Source: Apodemus sylvaticus (taxonomy: Eukaryota > Chordata > Mammalia > Rodentia > Muridae). Taken from it: a stretch of 64,000 nt of DNA. The number at the start of each line of letters is the position of its first letter. The stretch's first letter is position 1. The stretch is taken from the NCBI RefSeq assembly GCF_947179515.1, contig NC_067485.1, positions 78,553,846-78,617,845 on the forward strand. Reading direction: 5' to 3'. Position numbers and translations under genes: made by a program. Positions 1-11,097 of the stretch are shown here, one piece after another. The notes beneath the pieces were generated by a model, which did no database searches, was not told where the DNA came from, and saw only the letters and a list, made by a program, of their open reading frames with translations.

Positions 1-467
1 TGTCTTATTTAATTTTGATTATTTGAATTACCACATGGAAAATTCTCATGGCTGCCCAGCACTCTTACTGACCATCTACTGAGAGGAAGGCTTTCAGGTC
101 ACCCCTCACGCTCAACTTAAGCATGTAATTCAAAGGTAACCCTTCAGAAAGCGAAGAGTTCTAAGCTATGACTGAGTCCTTACTGCCTGGTTTCAAACGC
201 TGTCCTCCTCAAAGGCTCTCTACCATGGTCTACGCAATTACACACAAGCCAATGAGGTAATAAAAGGCTCATTTACTCTGAGATATTTATCTGAGAAAAA
301 GAAAAGATCATATGATCTGAACTAAATATATTCCCTGAATACAGCCTTGATAAAACTTTTTATCAATTAACTTTGCCTAAAAATACATACAATTCTGACT
401 TCAAATATTCTAAGTTTAAAAACAAATCGCTTTGCCTTGAGTTTTCAAAATACAAGTAAACCAGTGC
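1..467. other. Unassigned AT-rich sequence
   Basis: I see no repeat, splice-flanked open frame or regulatory motif that I can name. It ends where an LTR-like repeat begins. Confidence 0.5.
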
Positions 468-830
468 TGTCTTAGCTAGGGTTTCTATTGCTGTGAAGAG
501 ACTCTATGACTATAACAACTCTTATAACGGACAACATTTAATTGGGGCTGCCCTACAGGTCCAGAGGTTCAGTCCATTGTCATCACAGTAGAAGCATGGA
601 GGTATGCAGGCACACAGCACTGGAGACATAGCTAGAGTTCTGCATCCTGATCAGCAGGCAACAGGAAGAAGAGAGACACCGAGCCTGGCTTGGGCATTTG
701 AACCCCAAAGTACACCCTGAGTGGCACACTTCCTCCGCTAAGACCTCCTCCAACAAGGGCACACTTCCTCACGGCACTCCACAGCCATTCAAGTGTGAGT
801 CTACGGCCATTCTGATCCAAATCACCACAG
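468..830 (-). mobile_element. Rodent MaLR/ORR1-like LTR repeat, antisense
   Basis: On the plus strand it opens with the 'gtcttagctagggtttctattgctgtgaag' type of sequence, which is the reverse complement of the ...TAAGACA end of rodent MaLR-type LTRs. It closes near 'aaatcaccacag'. A second copy of the same subfamily, with the same start and end, is at 43,052-43,405. The subfamily name is not certain. Confidence 0.6.
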
Positions 831-2198
831 AGCCTGGCACAGAAACGGATCTAACCGCTGACCCATCGGCCGCCCAAGAAATCGGCACAACACACACAAC
901 AGCGAAGCAACAGTGACAAGCTCAACAGAGCACTGACAGCAGGCCGGGTGTCATGCTCACAGGGCATCAGCCGACCCGGCCAGCCTTGCCAGGACCACAT
1001 TCCACTCGGTGCTCACAACACTGCTGGAGTCCCCAGTGTTACCCTTACTGTTCAGAAGCTGGCACACACAAATCCAAGACTGATGCCCCTCCTGTCTGTC
1101 CAGAGGTTGTGCTCTTAAACAACCCTCCTATGTTTCCTTTCTTGTTGGAATCACTCACATAACTGCATCACTCAGCAGTAAACTGTTAAAATTCCCCAAA
1201 CTGATTCATATTTACACAAGTACCTAACGTTCTGAGACTACAAAGAAATATTTAGTCACTGTATACACACACGTATGTGTGTGTGTGTGCAAAAAGTAAA
1301 TCGAGTCAGATGAACTTTAGGCCTGCTAGTGTTGCCTAGAAGGCATTGCAAAAACAAAAACTGCTGTTGGAACCAAAGTAGCCTAAGAGGTGTGTAAGCT
1401 CTGTAGCTCAGAGCTGCATGAGACCCTGATTCACAGACCTGCATGAAGCCACATGACGGCCACAAGACCACATCATCAGTATTCCCACCACCACACCGCA
1501 ATGGTCCCATCTGTGTTTCTCCAGGTTAAAAATGTCAATACCATCACAAAACAAAGCTGTACAATTGAAAGGCTTTATATATTTAAATGACACTTTTACT
1601 TCTTGTCTTAATCTTTACCACATGGGATACCCATCACTTAGAATTCTTTGATATGTGGGGTTGATCCACGTGCTGCAGTGTCGCTGTGCCCAGAAGCCTG
1701 GGTTCTCTTCCCCGCCCCGCCCCCCACCACACTGCTTCCATCCTCACGGTTTACATCCGGGCTACAGCAACTGGAACAATAGCACTCACATTCCCGGGTG
1801 AGTCAAAGAAGGCTGTGACACAGTGGCACAAAACATCTCAAAGGCAACTCGCCCAGACATCAAACAGGAATTGGCCTATAAAAGCCAAGAATGCCATCAG
1901 ATAGCATCTGAGGCTTACAGAAAAACTGCCCACCTCTCTGATATACCTACCTACTAAGTATGTTAAGCTTGCCTTATCAATTTCTTTGTTCTGAAAATCT
2001 ATAAAACTTCATGACATGTCACTGCTTCCACAGAGGGACATGGATTGTGGGTTAAATCTGTGTTCCCCCATGACTATTCAAAATGGCTTCAGAATAAAGG
2101 ATCTCTTATCCCCTAAGGTGAAAGCCATGGATTTTCTGCATCAGCAAAAGTTTTCGTCAAAAGACCTGATGTGTGCAAAGATAACCATGTTTACCTGG
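831..2198. other. Unassigned intervening sequence
   Basis: It is mostly unique-looking DNA. The only named structure is a short ACAC/GTGT palindromic microsatellite at 1264-1289. Several 60-85 codon frames exist on both strands, but none has a family signature or paired splice sites. Confidence 0.5.
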
Positions 2199-2365
2199 GT
2201 CCTACTTTGCTTTCTGCTGCTGTGATAAAACACTGACCACACCCAACTTGGGGGAGGAAGGGCTTAGGTGGCTTAAGAGGCCCATCATTAATAGAAGCCA
2301 GGGCAGGAACGGAGGGGGGGGGGGGAAGCAGAGATCATGAAAGAACGTTGCTTGCTTGCTTCCTC
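2199..2365 (-). mobile_element. MaLR/ORR1-like LTR fragment, antisense
   Basis: The string 'tttctgctgctgtgataaaacactgacc' followed by 'cttgggggaggaagggctta' matches the antisense 3' part of ORR1-type LTRs. It is diverged and interrupted by a G-run (2314-2325). The GCTTGCTTGCTTCC end matches the LTR interior. Confidence 0.55.
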
Positions 2366-3549
2366 ATAAAATGTTCATAAGTTTTTATGAAGTTTTTATG
2401 TTAAAAGTTTGCAAACATGTCCTGTGGAAAGCAGTTAAGAGTCTGAATCATTCAGAACCAATCACATTTGGCACATCTCTGTTTGACAAGCTAGAGAAAG
2501 CTGGGCTATTCTCAAAGGTGTTAAACCAAATAAATGTGAGGGTTTAATGAAGAAGCAGCCCCTGGACACCACAGCCCCAGAACTCATCTTCAACGTACAA
2601 CTGAACAGCATGCCGGTTTGGCAGTTCATTCTCTCAACAACAAGCACGCTACTAGCTTTGCTGGGACAGCCCTGGAAGCAGGTGCAGGCTAAGGGAAGCA
2701 TCCGGGAGACTGTGGTAGTAGTTTATTCCTTCCACTTCCGTTTCCCAAGACTAGACTGCTCTCCTGTCCCTAAGGCTGCGCATCAGAACGCACCACCCAC
2801 CAAGTCACTCTGACTAGAGACCTCAGTCAAGACTGTCCTAAGGACGGCGGCTCATTACTCACTGAACTGCAGCTCTTCCCTCGCCCAAGATACTCTAAGC
2901 CACTCCCGAGCATTCTACGGGTCAGTTTTTACCTGACAGTGAAACTTCACAAACCACTTATAATTATTTCATCCTCCACTTCGATAGACTAGTACAATGT
3001 CTTCAAAAGCAGTTGGGATAATCTCCGTGCACTGTGTAAAGATGGTCTTTGTAGAACTCAAATGCTGATTTCTATCCCAGTGGCGATTTGAGTATAGGCA
3101 TCGCTATTGTTACCAAGCACCACCAGCCTCAGTGCTCTGTAAACATTCTTCTCCGTCTCCTCTGGTTAGTTTAATAAAGAGCTAAATGGCGTATAGCAAA
3201 GCAGGAGAGAGCAGGTAGGACTTCCAGGGAGAGATGGAAACTCTGAGACCAGGTCTGAAGGAGAGCTAACTAACTTAGACCAAATAAACAGGTTAATTAA
3301 GTTATATGAACTAGTTGGGAAATAGCACAAGCTAAGGCCTGACCTATCATAAATAAGTATGTCTCTGCATCATAATGCAGGAGCTGGAGGGTCAGAGACA
3401 GTCGAGAGAGAACACGCCTTTTTCTATCTTATTTACTAACATTAATGTGAGCACAGTATTTAAAGACACTACCTTTGCTCTGTATCTCCCACATTTACAC
3501 TACATTAAAAGAAATGTCACTTTAAACTTTTTAAAATATTTATTTTAAT
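2366..3549. other. Unassigned intervening sequence
   Basis: I see no recognisable repeat or gene. Open frames of 79-88 codons overlap on opposite strands at 2462-2813 without splice or family support. Confidence 0.45.
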
Positions 3550-3973
3550 TGTGTGTGGGGTGTGTGTGTGTGTGTGTGTCTGTGTGTGTTTGTGTGTGTG
3601 TGTCTGTGTATGTATGTCTGTGTGTTTGTTTGTGTGTGTGTTTGTGTGTGTATGTGTTTGTGTGTTTGTTTGTGTGTGTGTGTGTGTGTTTGTGTGTGTA
3701 TGTGTTTGTGTGTGTGTCTGTGTGTGTGTGTTTGTTTGTGTGTGTGTGTCTCTGTGTGTATGTTTGTGTGTGTCTGTGTTTGTGTGTGTTTGTTTGTGTG
3801 TGTGTCTGTGTGTGTGTTTGTTTGTGTGTGTGTGTGTGTCTCTGTGTGTATGTTTGTGTGTGTCTGTGTGTTTGTGTGTGTCTGTGTGTGTGTGTTTGTG
3901 TGTGTGTGTCTGTGTGTGTCTGTGTGTGTCTGTGTGTCTGTGTGTGTGTCTGTGTGTGTGTGTGTGTGTGTGT
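3550..3973 (+). repeat. Long imperfect (TG)n microsatellite, 424 bp
   Basis: Alternating TG is broken regularly by TTTG, TCTG and TATG variants. It stays open in all three plus frames for more than 140 codons because no stop can form from T-G alternation, so the Cys/Val-rich frames here are composition artefacts and not genes. Alternating purine-pyrimidine of this length could adopt Z-DNA. Confidence 0.95.
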
Positions 3974-4024
3974 TCCTCCCCTGATTTTTAAACTCTTATG
4001 CCAGTGTCTCTCAGTTATCTACAT

Positions 4025-4257
4025 CAGCCCTCCTCAACCTTGGGCCAAGACCCCTTTGGGGGTCAATGATCCTTTATCAGGAGCTGCATATCAGATATCC
4101 TGCATATCAGACATGCACAATTCATAACAGTAGTAAAACTACAGTTATTGAGTAGCAGCATCAATAATTCCAGCATCGATAATTCTATGGCTGGAGGTCA
4201 CCACAACATGAGGAACTGCATTAAAGGGTCACAGCATTAGGAAGGTAAGAACCACTG
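4025..4257. mobile_element. URR1-type non-autonomous hAT-Charlie element
   Basis: It is bounded by inverted ends of the form CAGNNNTNCTCAACC ... AAGAACCACTG. The interior 'ggtcaccacaacatgaggaactgcattaaagggtca' is typical of the rodent URR1 family. Other copies lie at 9,134 and 14,766. Confidence 0.75.
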
Positions 4258-4317
4258 ATGCTCACACATGACACTGCTTTTCTTAAGAGTAGTGCATTAT
4301 TCTAAAAATAGCTAGCT

Positions 4318-4526
4318 AGAGAGCTGCCTACTTGCTAAGAGTCCCTTCTACTCTTACAGAGGACCACGGACCAGTCAGTTCAGGTCCTAGCACTCATGTC
4401 TGGCAGCTCACACCCGCCTGTCATTCCAACTGTATGTGACCTGATGCTCTTCTTACCGCCACGAGCAGCTACACTTATTCATGTGCGCATGCCCACACAG
4501 ACACACACAGACACACAGAGACACAC
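4318..4526 (+). mobile_element. B3 SINE
   Basis: A diverged B3: a tRNA-like head (tacttgctaagagtccc...tcttacagaggacc), the body 'cagctcacacccgcctgtcattccaactg', and a CA-rich end. It abuts a B2 on the other strand. Confidence 0.65.
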
Positions 4527-4684
4527 TTTTTTTTTTAAAGATTTGTTTATTTATTTTATAAGTACAATGTTGCTGTCTTCAGACACACCAGAAGGGGCAT
4601 CAGGCTGTGAGCCACCATGTGGCTGCTGAGAATGAACTCAAGACTTCTGGAAGGGCAGTCAGTGCTCTTCGCCACTGAGCCATC
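4527..4684 (-). mobile_element. B2 SINE, antisense
   Basis: An antisense B2. The T-run tail at 4,527 is followed by 'tcttcagacacaccagaaggggcatcag', and the head-derived 'gccactgagccatc' lies at the right end. Confidence 0.85.
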
Positions 4685-5029
4685 ACATACTTTAAAAATA
4701 ATCAAAATAAGTCTTTTCAAACAACCATTTCATTTCAATGAGAAAATACAACAGTATTTTGCAAAGGAATAAAAGTAATAAATATTAATGATATAATTAA
4801 CACAATTAGAAAAGGTCTAAAAAAGCTTCTCAGAAGATTTCTTTATAAACTTTCTTTCCCAGATAGAGAAAATTCTACCTGAACCAAATTGCTATCTGAA
4901 AACAAAAGATATGCCTATCTGCCACCTGATAGGTCATATCTTTTGGCAGTATTCTTTCTATATTCAGATGGTATCTCCTGGTACTTAGGAGATACACAGA
5001 TACACTTTCAAACACAAGAGAAACAGTAT
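4685..5029. other. Unassigned AT-rich sequence
   Basis: There is nothing that I can name. It contains many short A/T runs and a small inverted TATCTTTT/AAAAGATA motif around 4,908-4,944. Confidence 0.45.
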
Positions 5030-5215
5030 TGGAGGTAGAGAACTGGCTTAGTGGTTAAGAACATATGTTCTTGCAACGGGGCAGGGTTGGTTTCTAGCAC
5101 CCACATGGAGTGGGGACCCCGCACACCTCAGGGCCAGATACACTTGTGGCACACAAACATTCATTCACGCAAAACACCTGCATACACAAAATAATGAAAT
5201 AAGCCTTTAAAAATG
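5030..5215 (+). mobile_element. B3 SINE
   Basis: The head 'gaactggcttagtggttaagaacatatgttcttgcaa' and 'ttctagcacccacatgg' indicate a diverged B3, ending in an A-rich tail. Confidence 0.65.
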
Positions 5216-5219
5216 TAAA

Positions 5220-5300
5220 AAGGAAAAAGGAGAAGAGGATTAGGAAGAAGAGGAAGAGGAAGAAAACAAAGAGGAGGAGGGGGAGGAAGAGGAGGAAGAC
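5220..5300 (+). repeat. Purine-rich GGA/GAA tract
   Basis: About 80 bases are almost entirely A and G, in GGAAGA and GAGGAG units. The long polypyrimidine frames on the minus strand come from this tract. Confidence 0.85.
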
Positions 5301-6772
5301 AATGGTAACCAGTATTACCCTCTGTCCTAGGTACATTCCAAGTAATTGTAACTAAAAACATAGAAACTAGGAGAAACATTCCAACCAAAAGTTCTGACTG
5401 TAAAGGTCAAATTATGAATCTGACATTTTCAAACAGAATGAGAGTACATTAATTATATTCTCCTCAAAGAGTAAACGTAGTAAGAATTTTTTGGTGCTTT
5501 ATTAAAAATCCTACCATTGAGAAGGAAATGTGGTCTACGTCAGAAAGAAAAGGGACAAGAAAGCAAGAAACAGGAAGTAAATAATTACAAAGGACCCTAA
5601 GTAACACAGTCACATTCCAAAGGCAGCAATGACTACTGCTCTGCTTTCTGAGATTGATTCTGTTTGATCATATAAATATCATGTTCACAGGAAGATAAGT
5701 GATAAGACAGCTCTGTGGGCTGTGTTCTTAGTTCTACTGTTTTGTATATGATAGAACAATATCACTTTACAGCGTTGTTTCAAATCCGTTTACTTGGGAT
5801 ATTTGGAATTTCATAATCTTCATTTTCAAATGCTAAATATGTCATGTTAAAATACTTTTAAAGTCTGCATTTAGCATCATCTGAGGTATACTTTCATTAG
5901 CCAAGTCTATAACAATAGAATGCTCTAACACAGAACACACTCATGAAGCCTTCCCTCTGCCCCTCTGGGAGCCGAGCAGCATTCATGCTACCCACAGACT
6001 GAGTGAAAGAGTCACGTCGTCACCCGATGGCCACACATCCCTGGTTATCACCTTAGAGGCTTACTACTCCACACATTCAAAAAGCACACATAGGCATGTA
6101 CTTCTTCTAAGCACAGGTGGTTTGCTCATTTTAACACAGGTAAATCAGGCATGCAATTTAAAGCAGTCTACTATATTCCTGTGTGTCTCCGGCATATGTT
6201 CAGTACGTGACTCGTTTACATATAGTCAGGGATGAAGCAGAATCTTAAGCAGAAAACAGTGACGTTCACTAAGAAAGAAACTCACCGTGCACTGGTCAAG
6301 TTCATTTATTCCTAATACCTTATCAGCTATTCACAGAAATAAGAACCACCTACTTCTGCCCTATTACAAGCAGACCTCTAGCTTGCCCCTTCTAAGTCTG
6401 CTGTGATTATATTTTAAGATTAAGAGGATTACAGCAATGATTTGTCTACCCCCAAAATCCCAAATGCAAGAAGAAGATGTCTGCGATGTGAAAACTCCGT
6501 CACAGCAGAGTGTGATAACTTCCCTCAGCCTCTGTACCTTTTAATAAAATAATATGCTTCTAATTTTGTGCTTCAACTGGGACACTGTGATGCTAACAGT
6601 CATGCCATGCCACACCCCTGGGTCCCTCCCAGACACTGTGATAGAGCAAGAAGGTAAAAGCACACAAGAAATCGGAATGTTGATAGCTGTTCCTCAGCTC
6701 CGTCCTTATCAAAGCCTCCCCGTGCCTCAGAGTGCAAGGCCCTGCTGTTCAGTCTGCGGACGGCGCTCCTAC
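5301..6772. other. Unassigned, possibly intronic sequence
   Basis: I see no repeat that I can name. On the minus strand an acceptor-like 'ctctttcactcag' is present at about 6,005, with a weak donor about 60 bases on (ATGA/gtgtgt). I did not accept it as an exon. Confidence 0.4.
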
Positions 6773-6986
6773 CTTCCTTGGCTGTGGCTGTCTTCTGCCT
6801 GGACGGTGTCACCAGCTCCTTTACAAGCTGCAAGACTTGAATCATTGCTAGTTAACAAGCCAAAGGCTCCAGCTGCTTCCACTAGAGATCCAACAGGTTT
6901 CATCATCAGGAGCTTAAGGCATTTCTGCTGTCCGCCGCTCCAGCACAAGCACAGTTGAACCTCAGAGCAAAGAACGCTTTGCCTGG
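6773..6986 (-). CDS. Candidate internal coding exon, unrecognised
   Basis: A 214-nt interval on the minus strand. It is preceded by a pyrimidine-rich acceptor (tgctcctgagcttcatcgcag) and followed by a strong donor (GGAAG/gtaggag). One frame is open throughout and hits a stop immediately after the donor, as expected of a spliced exon. That frame encodes about 70 residues, including LLMMKPVGSLVEAAGAFGLL and a polar end (AGDTVQAEDSHSQG). I do not recognise a domain. Other frames over the same bases also look coding-like for short stretches, and open sequence continues upstream towards 7,089, so the acceptor choice is uncertain. The interval starts with two bases of a codon and ends with two. It lies in the direction of transcription expected from the CpG-island promoter. 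It could equally be chance open frame in a GC-richer patch. Confidence 0.25.
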
Positions 6987-7996
6987 CTGCGATGAAGCTC
7001 AGGAGCAGTGAGCAGAAAACATCACAAGAGCCGCCCGCGCTGTCTTCCGAGCACTTCAGCGTAAGAGAGAACGCCGTCCTCAAAGCCAAACTGTATTACT
7101 GTGCAAAGCACACACCACTTACACACCAAACTGAGTAATCTATAAATCACTAAGCACAGCAAACAACGCTCTCTCGCCAAAGCCATGACAAGAAAAACCA
7201 AGTCTATGTTATGAATTCTCAAATCATATCACAGATGCTATGTGCAAATTTTTAAGTAAAACCAAAATACCTTGTACCGTCAAAGCTTTAATACTTTCTT
7301 CCAATTTCTCAAAAACCTTATATTTGAATCAGAAAATGTAGATAAAAATAAAATCTATCTTGCTAACTCCAACCTCCCAGATTTGCATAAAAGATAGAGC
7401 CTCAAAAATATCCTATAAATTCTTCTCCCCTCCCTCCTTTCGCTCTTCTTCCCTTCCCCTCCCCCTCCTCTTAACACCTCTGAATTCTCAGTACATGAAC
7501 ACAAGTCTAAGTTCACATACACACAGAAATTCCCCCAAGAGTCTACAAACTCACTGGTCTCAACCCCAGAGACATGGACCAGAGAATTCAAAACAAGCAA
7601 AAGCATTGCTTCTGCCATGGAATGGCTTCACCGGCAAAACTGCAGTAATTCTCGGTGAATATTTAATACCTGTGCTTCACGTTCCGTTCACATCAGGGCC
7701 CTTCTCAAAGTGAACCCACAGAAGCTAAGGAGAAGGGAGGGGCATCAGGGTTAACACTGCTAATGGTTGCATTTATTAAAGTCACAACACAGCAGCAAGC
7801 CACTCCCTCCAGCTGCATTACCAACTTCCATGGTTCTCCCTCCTCCCTATGCTCCCTATGTTGATATTTTTAACATCATAAAATAATAGATTCCAGCGAG
7901 AACCAGAGGTAGTTCCTTTGTCTCCAGATAGACAGTTGTTGACTTGTTTTCCCGTTCTTCAACTGAGATATACGATGAATCCACCAGGTTAGTTAA
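6987..7996. other. Unassigned sequence left of candidate exon
   Basis: 7,000-7,220 on the minus strand stays partly open in two frames and has a donor-like 'GGTGT/gtaagtgg' near 7,128, but no convincing exon pair. 7,430-7,475 is pyrimidine-rich. The rest is unassigned. Confidence 0.4.
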
Positions 7997-8050
7997 ATGA
8001 ACGAACGAACGAATGAATGAATGAATGAATGAATGAATGAATGAATGAAT
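7997..8050 (+). repeat. (GAAC)n-(GAAT)n tetranucleotide repeat
   Basis: Three GAAC units switch to about ten GAAT units. It is a simple compound microsatellite. Confidence 0.95.
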
Positions 8051-8981
8051 CTTGCTTTCTCTGCCTCTGTGGCTCCTCTGTAAACTGCATAGTTTTAGGA
8101 TTCACAGCAAAGCTTTCTGCTCTTCTGTGAGAGCCTCAGCATGTGCATACATATCCACTCATGACACCGCCACCACCTGGTGTGAACTCTGAGAAAACAG
8201 CACTGCAAACCTACGACAGCAGGAAATGGTTGCAAAGGAAAGAAAGCACAAGGCGACTACCTCAGCTGCTTGCTAGCTCTACTGCACTCGCTGGGATTGG
8301 TGCATTAAAGCCCTAGGGTTGCAGAGAGATATCAGGGGAGACGTTCAAGCACAAGGCCCAGCTAGGTCAGGCCCCCAAGGAAAGAAGGAAGGGGGGGGAG
8401 GTTTGGAGACTGATACATTCAGAAAGGTCAAAGCACCTCAAACTAAATATGGCCTTTGAAGTAAATCCCTTCAAAGACTGGACAGAAACAAGCCAAACTC
8501 CCTCTACCCCACCACCTCATTTCCGAGGGCAGTTCTGAACAGGTAAGAGGCAGTACATGCTAGCTAGCACCTCTCTCCTGGAAACCGAGGTGAACAGTAA
8601 CCCACTTTCCCTTTTGCTCTTGGAGAGCAAGCCCAAGGCCAAGGAATCATTACGCAGACACCTGCCCCAGCAGCGTCCCGGCCCCAAAGGTTTGCTCACT
8701 TCCAGTGTCCTTCCTTCCACAGCACCAGAGGGATAGATGATATGTTTTCCTCGCAATAAACAAGTTTGATGAAAAGAATTCAGAATTCATTTTTCCATAA
8801 ATATCAGTTGCATTATCCCACCCCACTGACTTAGTTTTGATTTGAAATGAAAATTGTTACCACAACATACTAACTACCAAGAGCATTTGAAAAACTCCTT
8901 CAAATGAGCCTAACATTTGGTAAAGACTAAGGGCCTCTGTTCTAGAAAAACATCAGGGGAAATGCTAACTATCCAAGGATA

Positions 8982-8985
<4 letters not shown>
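8051..8985. other. Unassigned sequence
   Basis: There is no repeat or gene that I can support. Isolated plus-strand splice-like motifs occur (GAACAG/gtaagagg near 8,549 and an acceptor tccttccttccacag near 8,721) but do not bracket an open exon in the right order. Confidence 0.4.
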
Positions 8986-9021
<36 letters not shown>

Positions 9022-9083
9022 AGAGAGGGGGGGGGCAGAGGGAGGGGGAGAGGGAGAGGATAAGTGGGAGGGAGAGGGAGAGT
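8986..9083 (+). repeat. (CA)n followed by (GA)n/G-rich tract
   Basis: About 17 CA units run into GAGA and then GGGAGAGGG-type sequence. It is compound simple sequence. Confidence 0.95.
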
Positions 9084-9133
9084 GGGCAGAAAAAGAAAAA
9101 TATCAAAATGGTACCAGTATTTTTCTTCTAAAT

Positions 9134-9232
9134 GAGTGTTTCTCAACCTGAAGGACTCTTTCACAGGAGTCACCCAAGACCACCAGGAAACCCAGATATT
9201 TATACTATGATTATTAAGAACTATACACACGG
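9134..9232. mobile_element. URR1-type hAT fragment
   Basis: 'gtttctcaacctgaaggactctttcacaggagtcacc...agatatttatactatgatt' is the first part of the rodent URR1 family. The other inverted end is missing. Confidence 0.6.
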
Positions 9233-9345
9233 TCTTTCTCAGCACAAGGCTCTCTCTCTGTACGCTCACCTCACCTCCCAGGTAAGATGTACCCACTAAT
9301 GCAATAGTGGCACTACAGTCCCAGAGCACCTACCTGCTAGACTGA

Positions 9346-9380
9346 GTGATTGGGTGATTGATTGATTGATTGATTGATTA
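9346..9380 (+). repeat. (GATT)n microsatellite
   Basis: About eight GATT units follow GTGATTGG. Confidence 0.9.
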
Positions 9381-11097
9381 CGGATGTACTTATTATTTAT
9401 TTAGGACTTGAGGCCTGCTCCACAACAATGAACTTCAAGCCTGGTACTGTAACCCTGGTCAAAAGCTAACAGCTGAGAGGCCTCAGACCCCTGGATAACA
9501 TTTTTACTTTCCTGAAAAAGCACTTTAAAATTAAGCTAGCACCACTTTTCTTGCAAGTTAAAAATGCAAGGCCACATTTCTTGTGACAAAAACAATCTGT
9601 AAATACTCCAGATGACAGATGGACCACAAATGGGAAAAGACTCCTGAAAATCAAATTACAAACCCATCTCTAAGTAATAACTTATGCTGGGTCAGCAAAT
9701 TAGTCTGCAGACTTTGCTTCTTTAGCATTCCATCGAATCTTTAGAGGAAAAAACATGTCATTCTGCCCTAGAACTTCAAAAATCAATCTCTAGAAACTTG
9801 GCATATGAAATACAACATGGCAATTATAAAAATAAAACCTGTGGACCACATCTTTTTCTGCAACTAAAATATGTAACACTGCATGTTCAAATAGTGTTTT
9901 AATTCACTTGAAAATGAACATTGGGCCTACACTGAGCCTACTGTAGAGTCTATCAAAGTCATCAAATAAACATAACTGTGTTGTTGTTGTTGTTTTGATT
10001 GGGTTTTTTGTAGTTGATTACCACAAAAACATACTTCTTTCAAAAAGCATTTAGGTTTGTATTTACAGCCTTAGAATAAATAACAACACAACATCACAGT
10101 TTAGACCAAAAAATCATATATACATATATAAAGCATGTTAGTGTATCCACTGCTTCCATAAACACCATGAAACACCATGACAGTATACACAGACGTCTCT
10201 GTCATCCCCTAATATGAGGCCTAAGTCTCCCTAGCTCATTAGTAAGACGGAGAACAGAGGTAAGCCACGGTGTCCTGGACAGATACCACACCAGGCAGAA
10301 CCTCCAGTATCCCTTCCTTCCTTCTGGAAGCCTGTGCCAAAAGTTCTCTTTTCTATATAACATACATCACCTCTCCTCTGACCACAAAAATGGCCATGTC
10401 CAAAAAGTAACATGAAATCTCTACTAACACATAGATCATGTTCCATAATAAATCTTAAAAGTGCAAAAGGTAACATCCAAGGTTTAAAATCCATGATTTT
10501 TCAATAATCCTTCAGAAGATTTTTTTTTCATAAAGCAAAAGACAACACGCTGAAAACTTTCCGTAGAGTCTAACCTAAGGAATTAACTTTAGCAGAAAGG
10601 GAACAGGCAAGTTCTTCAGAGTGTCCTTCTATAATAAAGGTCTTTATCTGAGCCCCTGTAACTGACCAGAAAACAGGAAAATGCTTAAATAAGCCAGGAC
10701 TCATCAATACCTTTAAAGATTTTTAATAACTATACAGTTAATTACAGAAACAATTATAGAATTGTAACTTAAAATCCATATATAAAATCCTAGATGCAGT
10801 AAGAATGAGGTCATATAGAAATATTCGCTACATTCAATAGCATCTGATCATTTGCAAATCAGGAATGGTTTCTTTAACACAGTGGGGTCACAAATGACAT
10901 TTCCCTCTCCCAAATATTATTTATTTTAGTACTGTTGTCATAGTCTTTTAAATGATGCAGAATTCAGTTGAAGAAGACAGAATAGATTACTTCTGGTGAG
11001 ATTTTTTTTTTTTTTAAATGAAGAGCTGGGACTAGAGAGGAGGTTCAGAGGTAAGAACAGTTACTTGTGGTAGATTCATTAAGAATGTCTGCCACAC
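9381..11097. other. Unassigned sequence with a SINE head remnant
   Basis: This is mainly unique AT-rich DNA. A T-run at 11,003-11,015 and 'gggactagagaggaggttcagaggtaagaacagttact' (11,029-11,066) look like the head of a B2/B3 SINE interrupted by the following L1. Confidence 0.45.

Noticed and set aside
3549..4127. Long Cys/Val-rich open frames of 143-192 codons
   Set aside because: They are read from the TG microsatellite in all three plus frames and have no non-repetitive domain.
5941..6010. Possible minus-strand exon between a tcactcag acceptor and a gtgtgt donor
   Set aside because: The donor is weak, and the only frame in phase with the upstream candidate exon stops after four codons.
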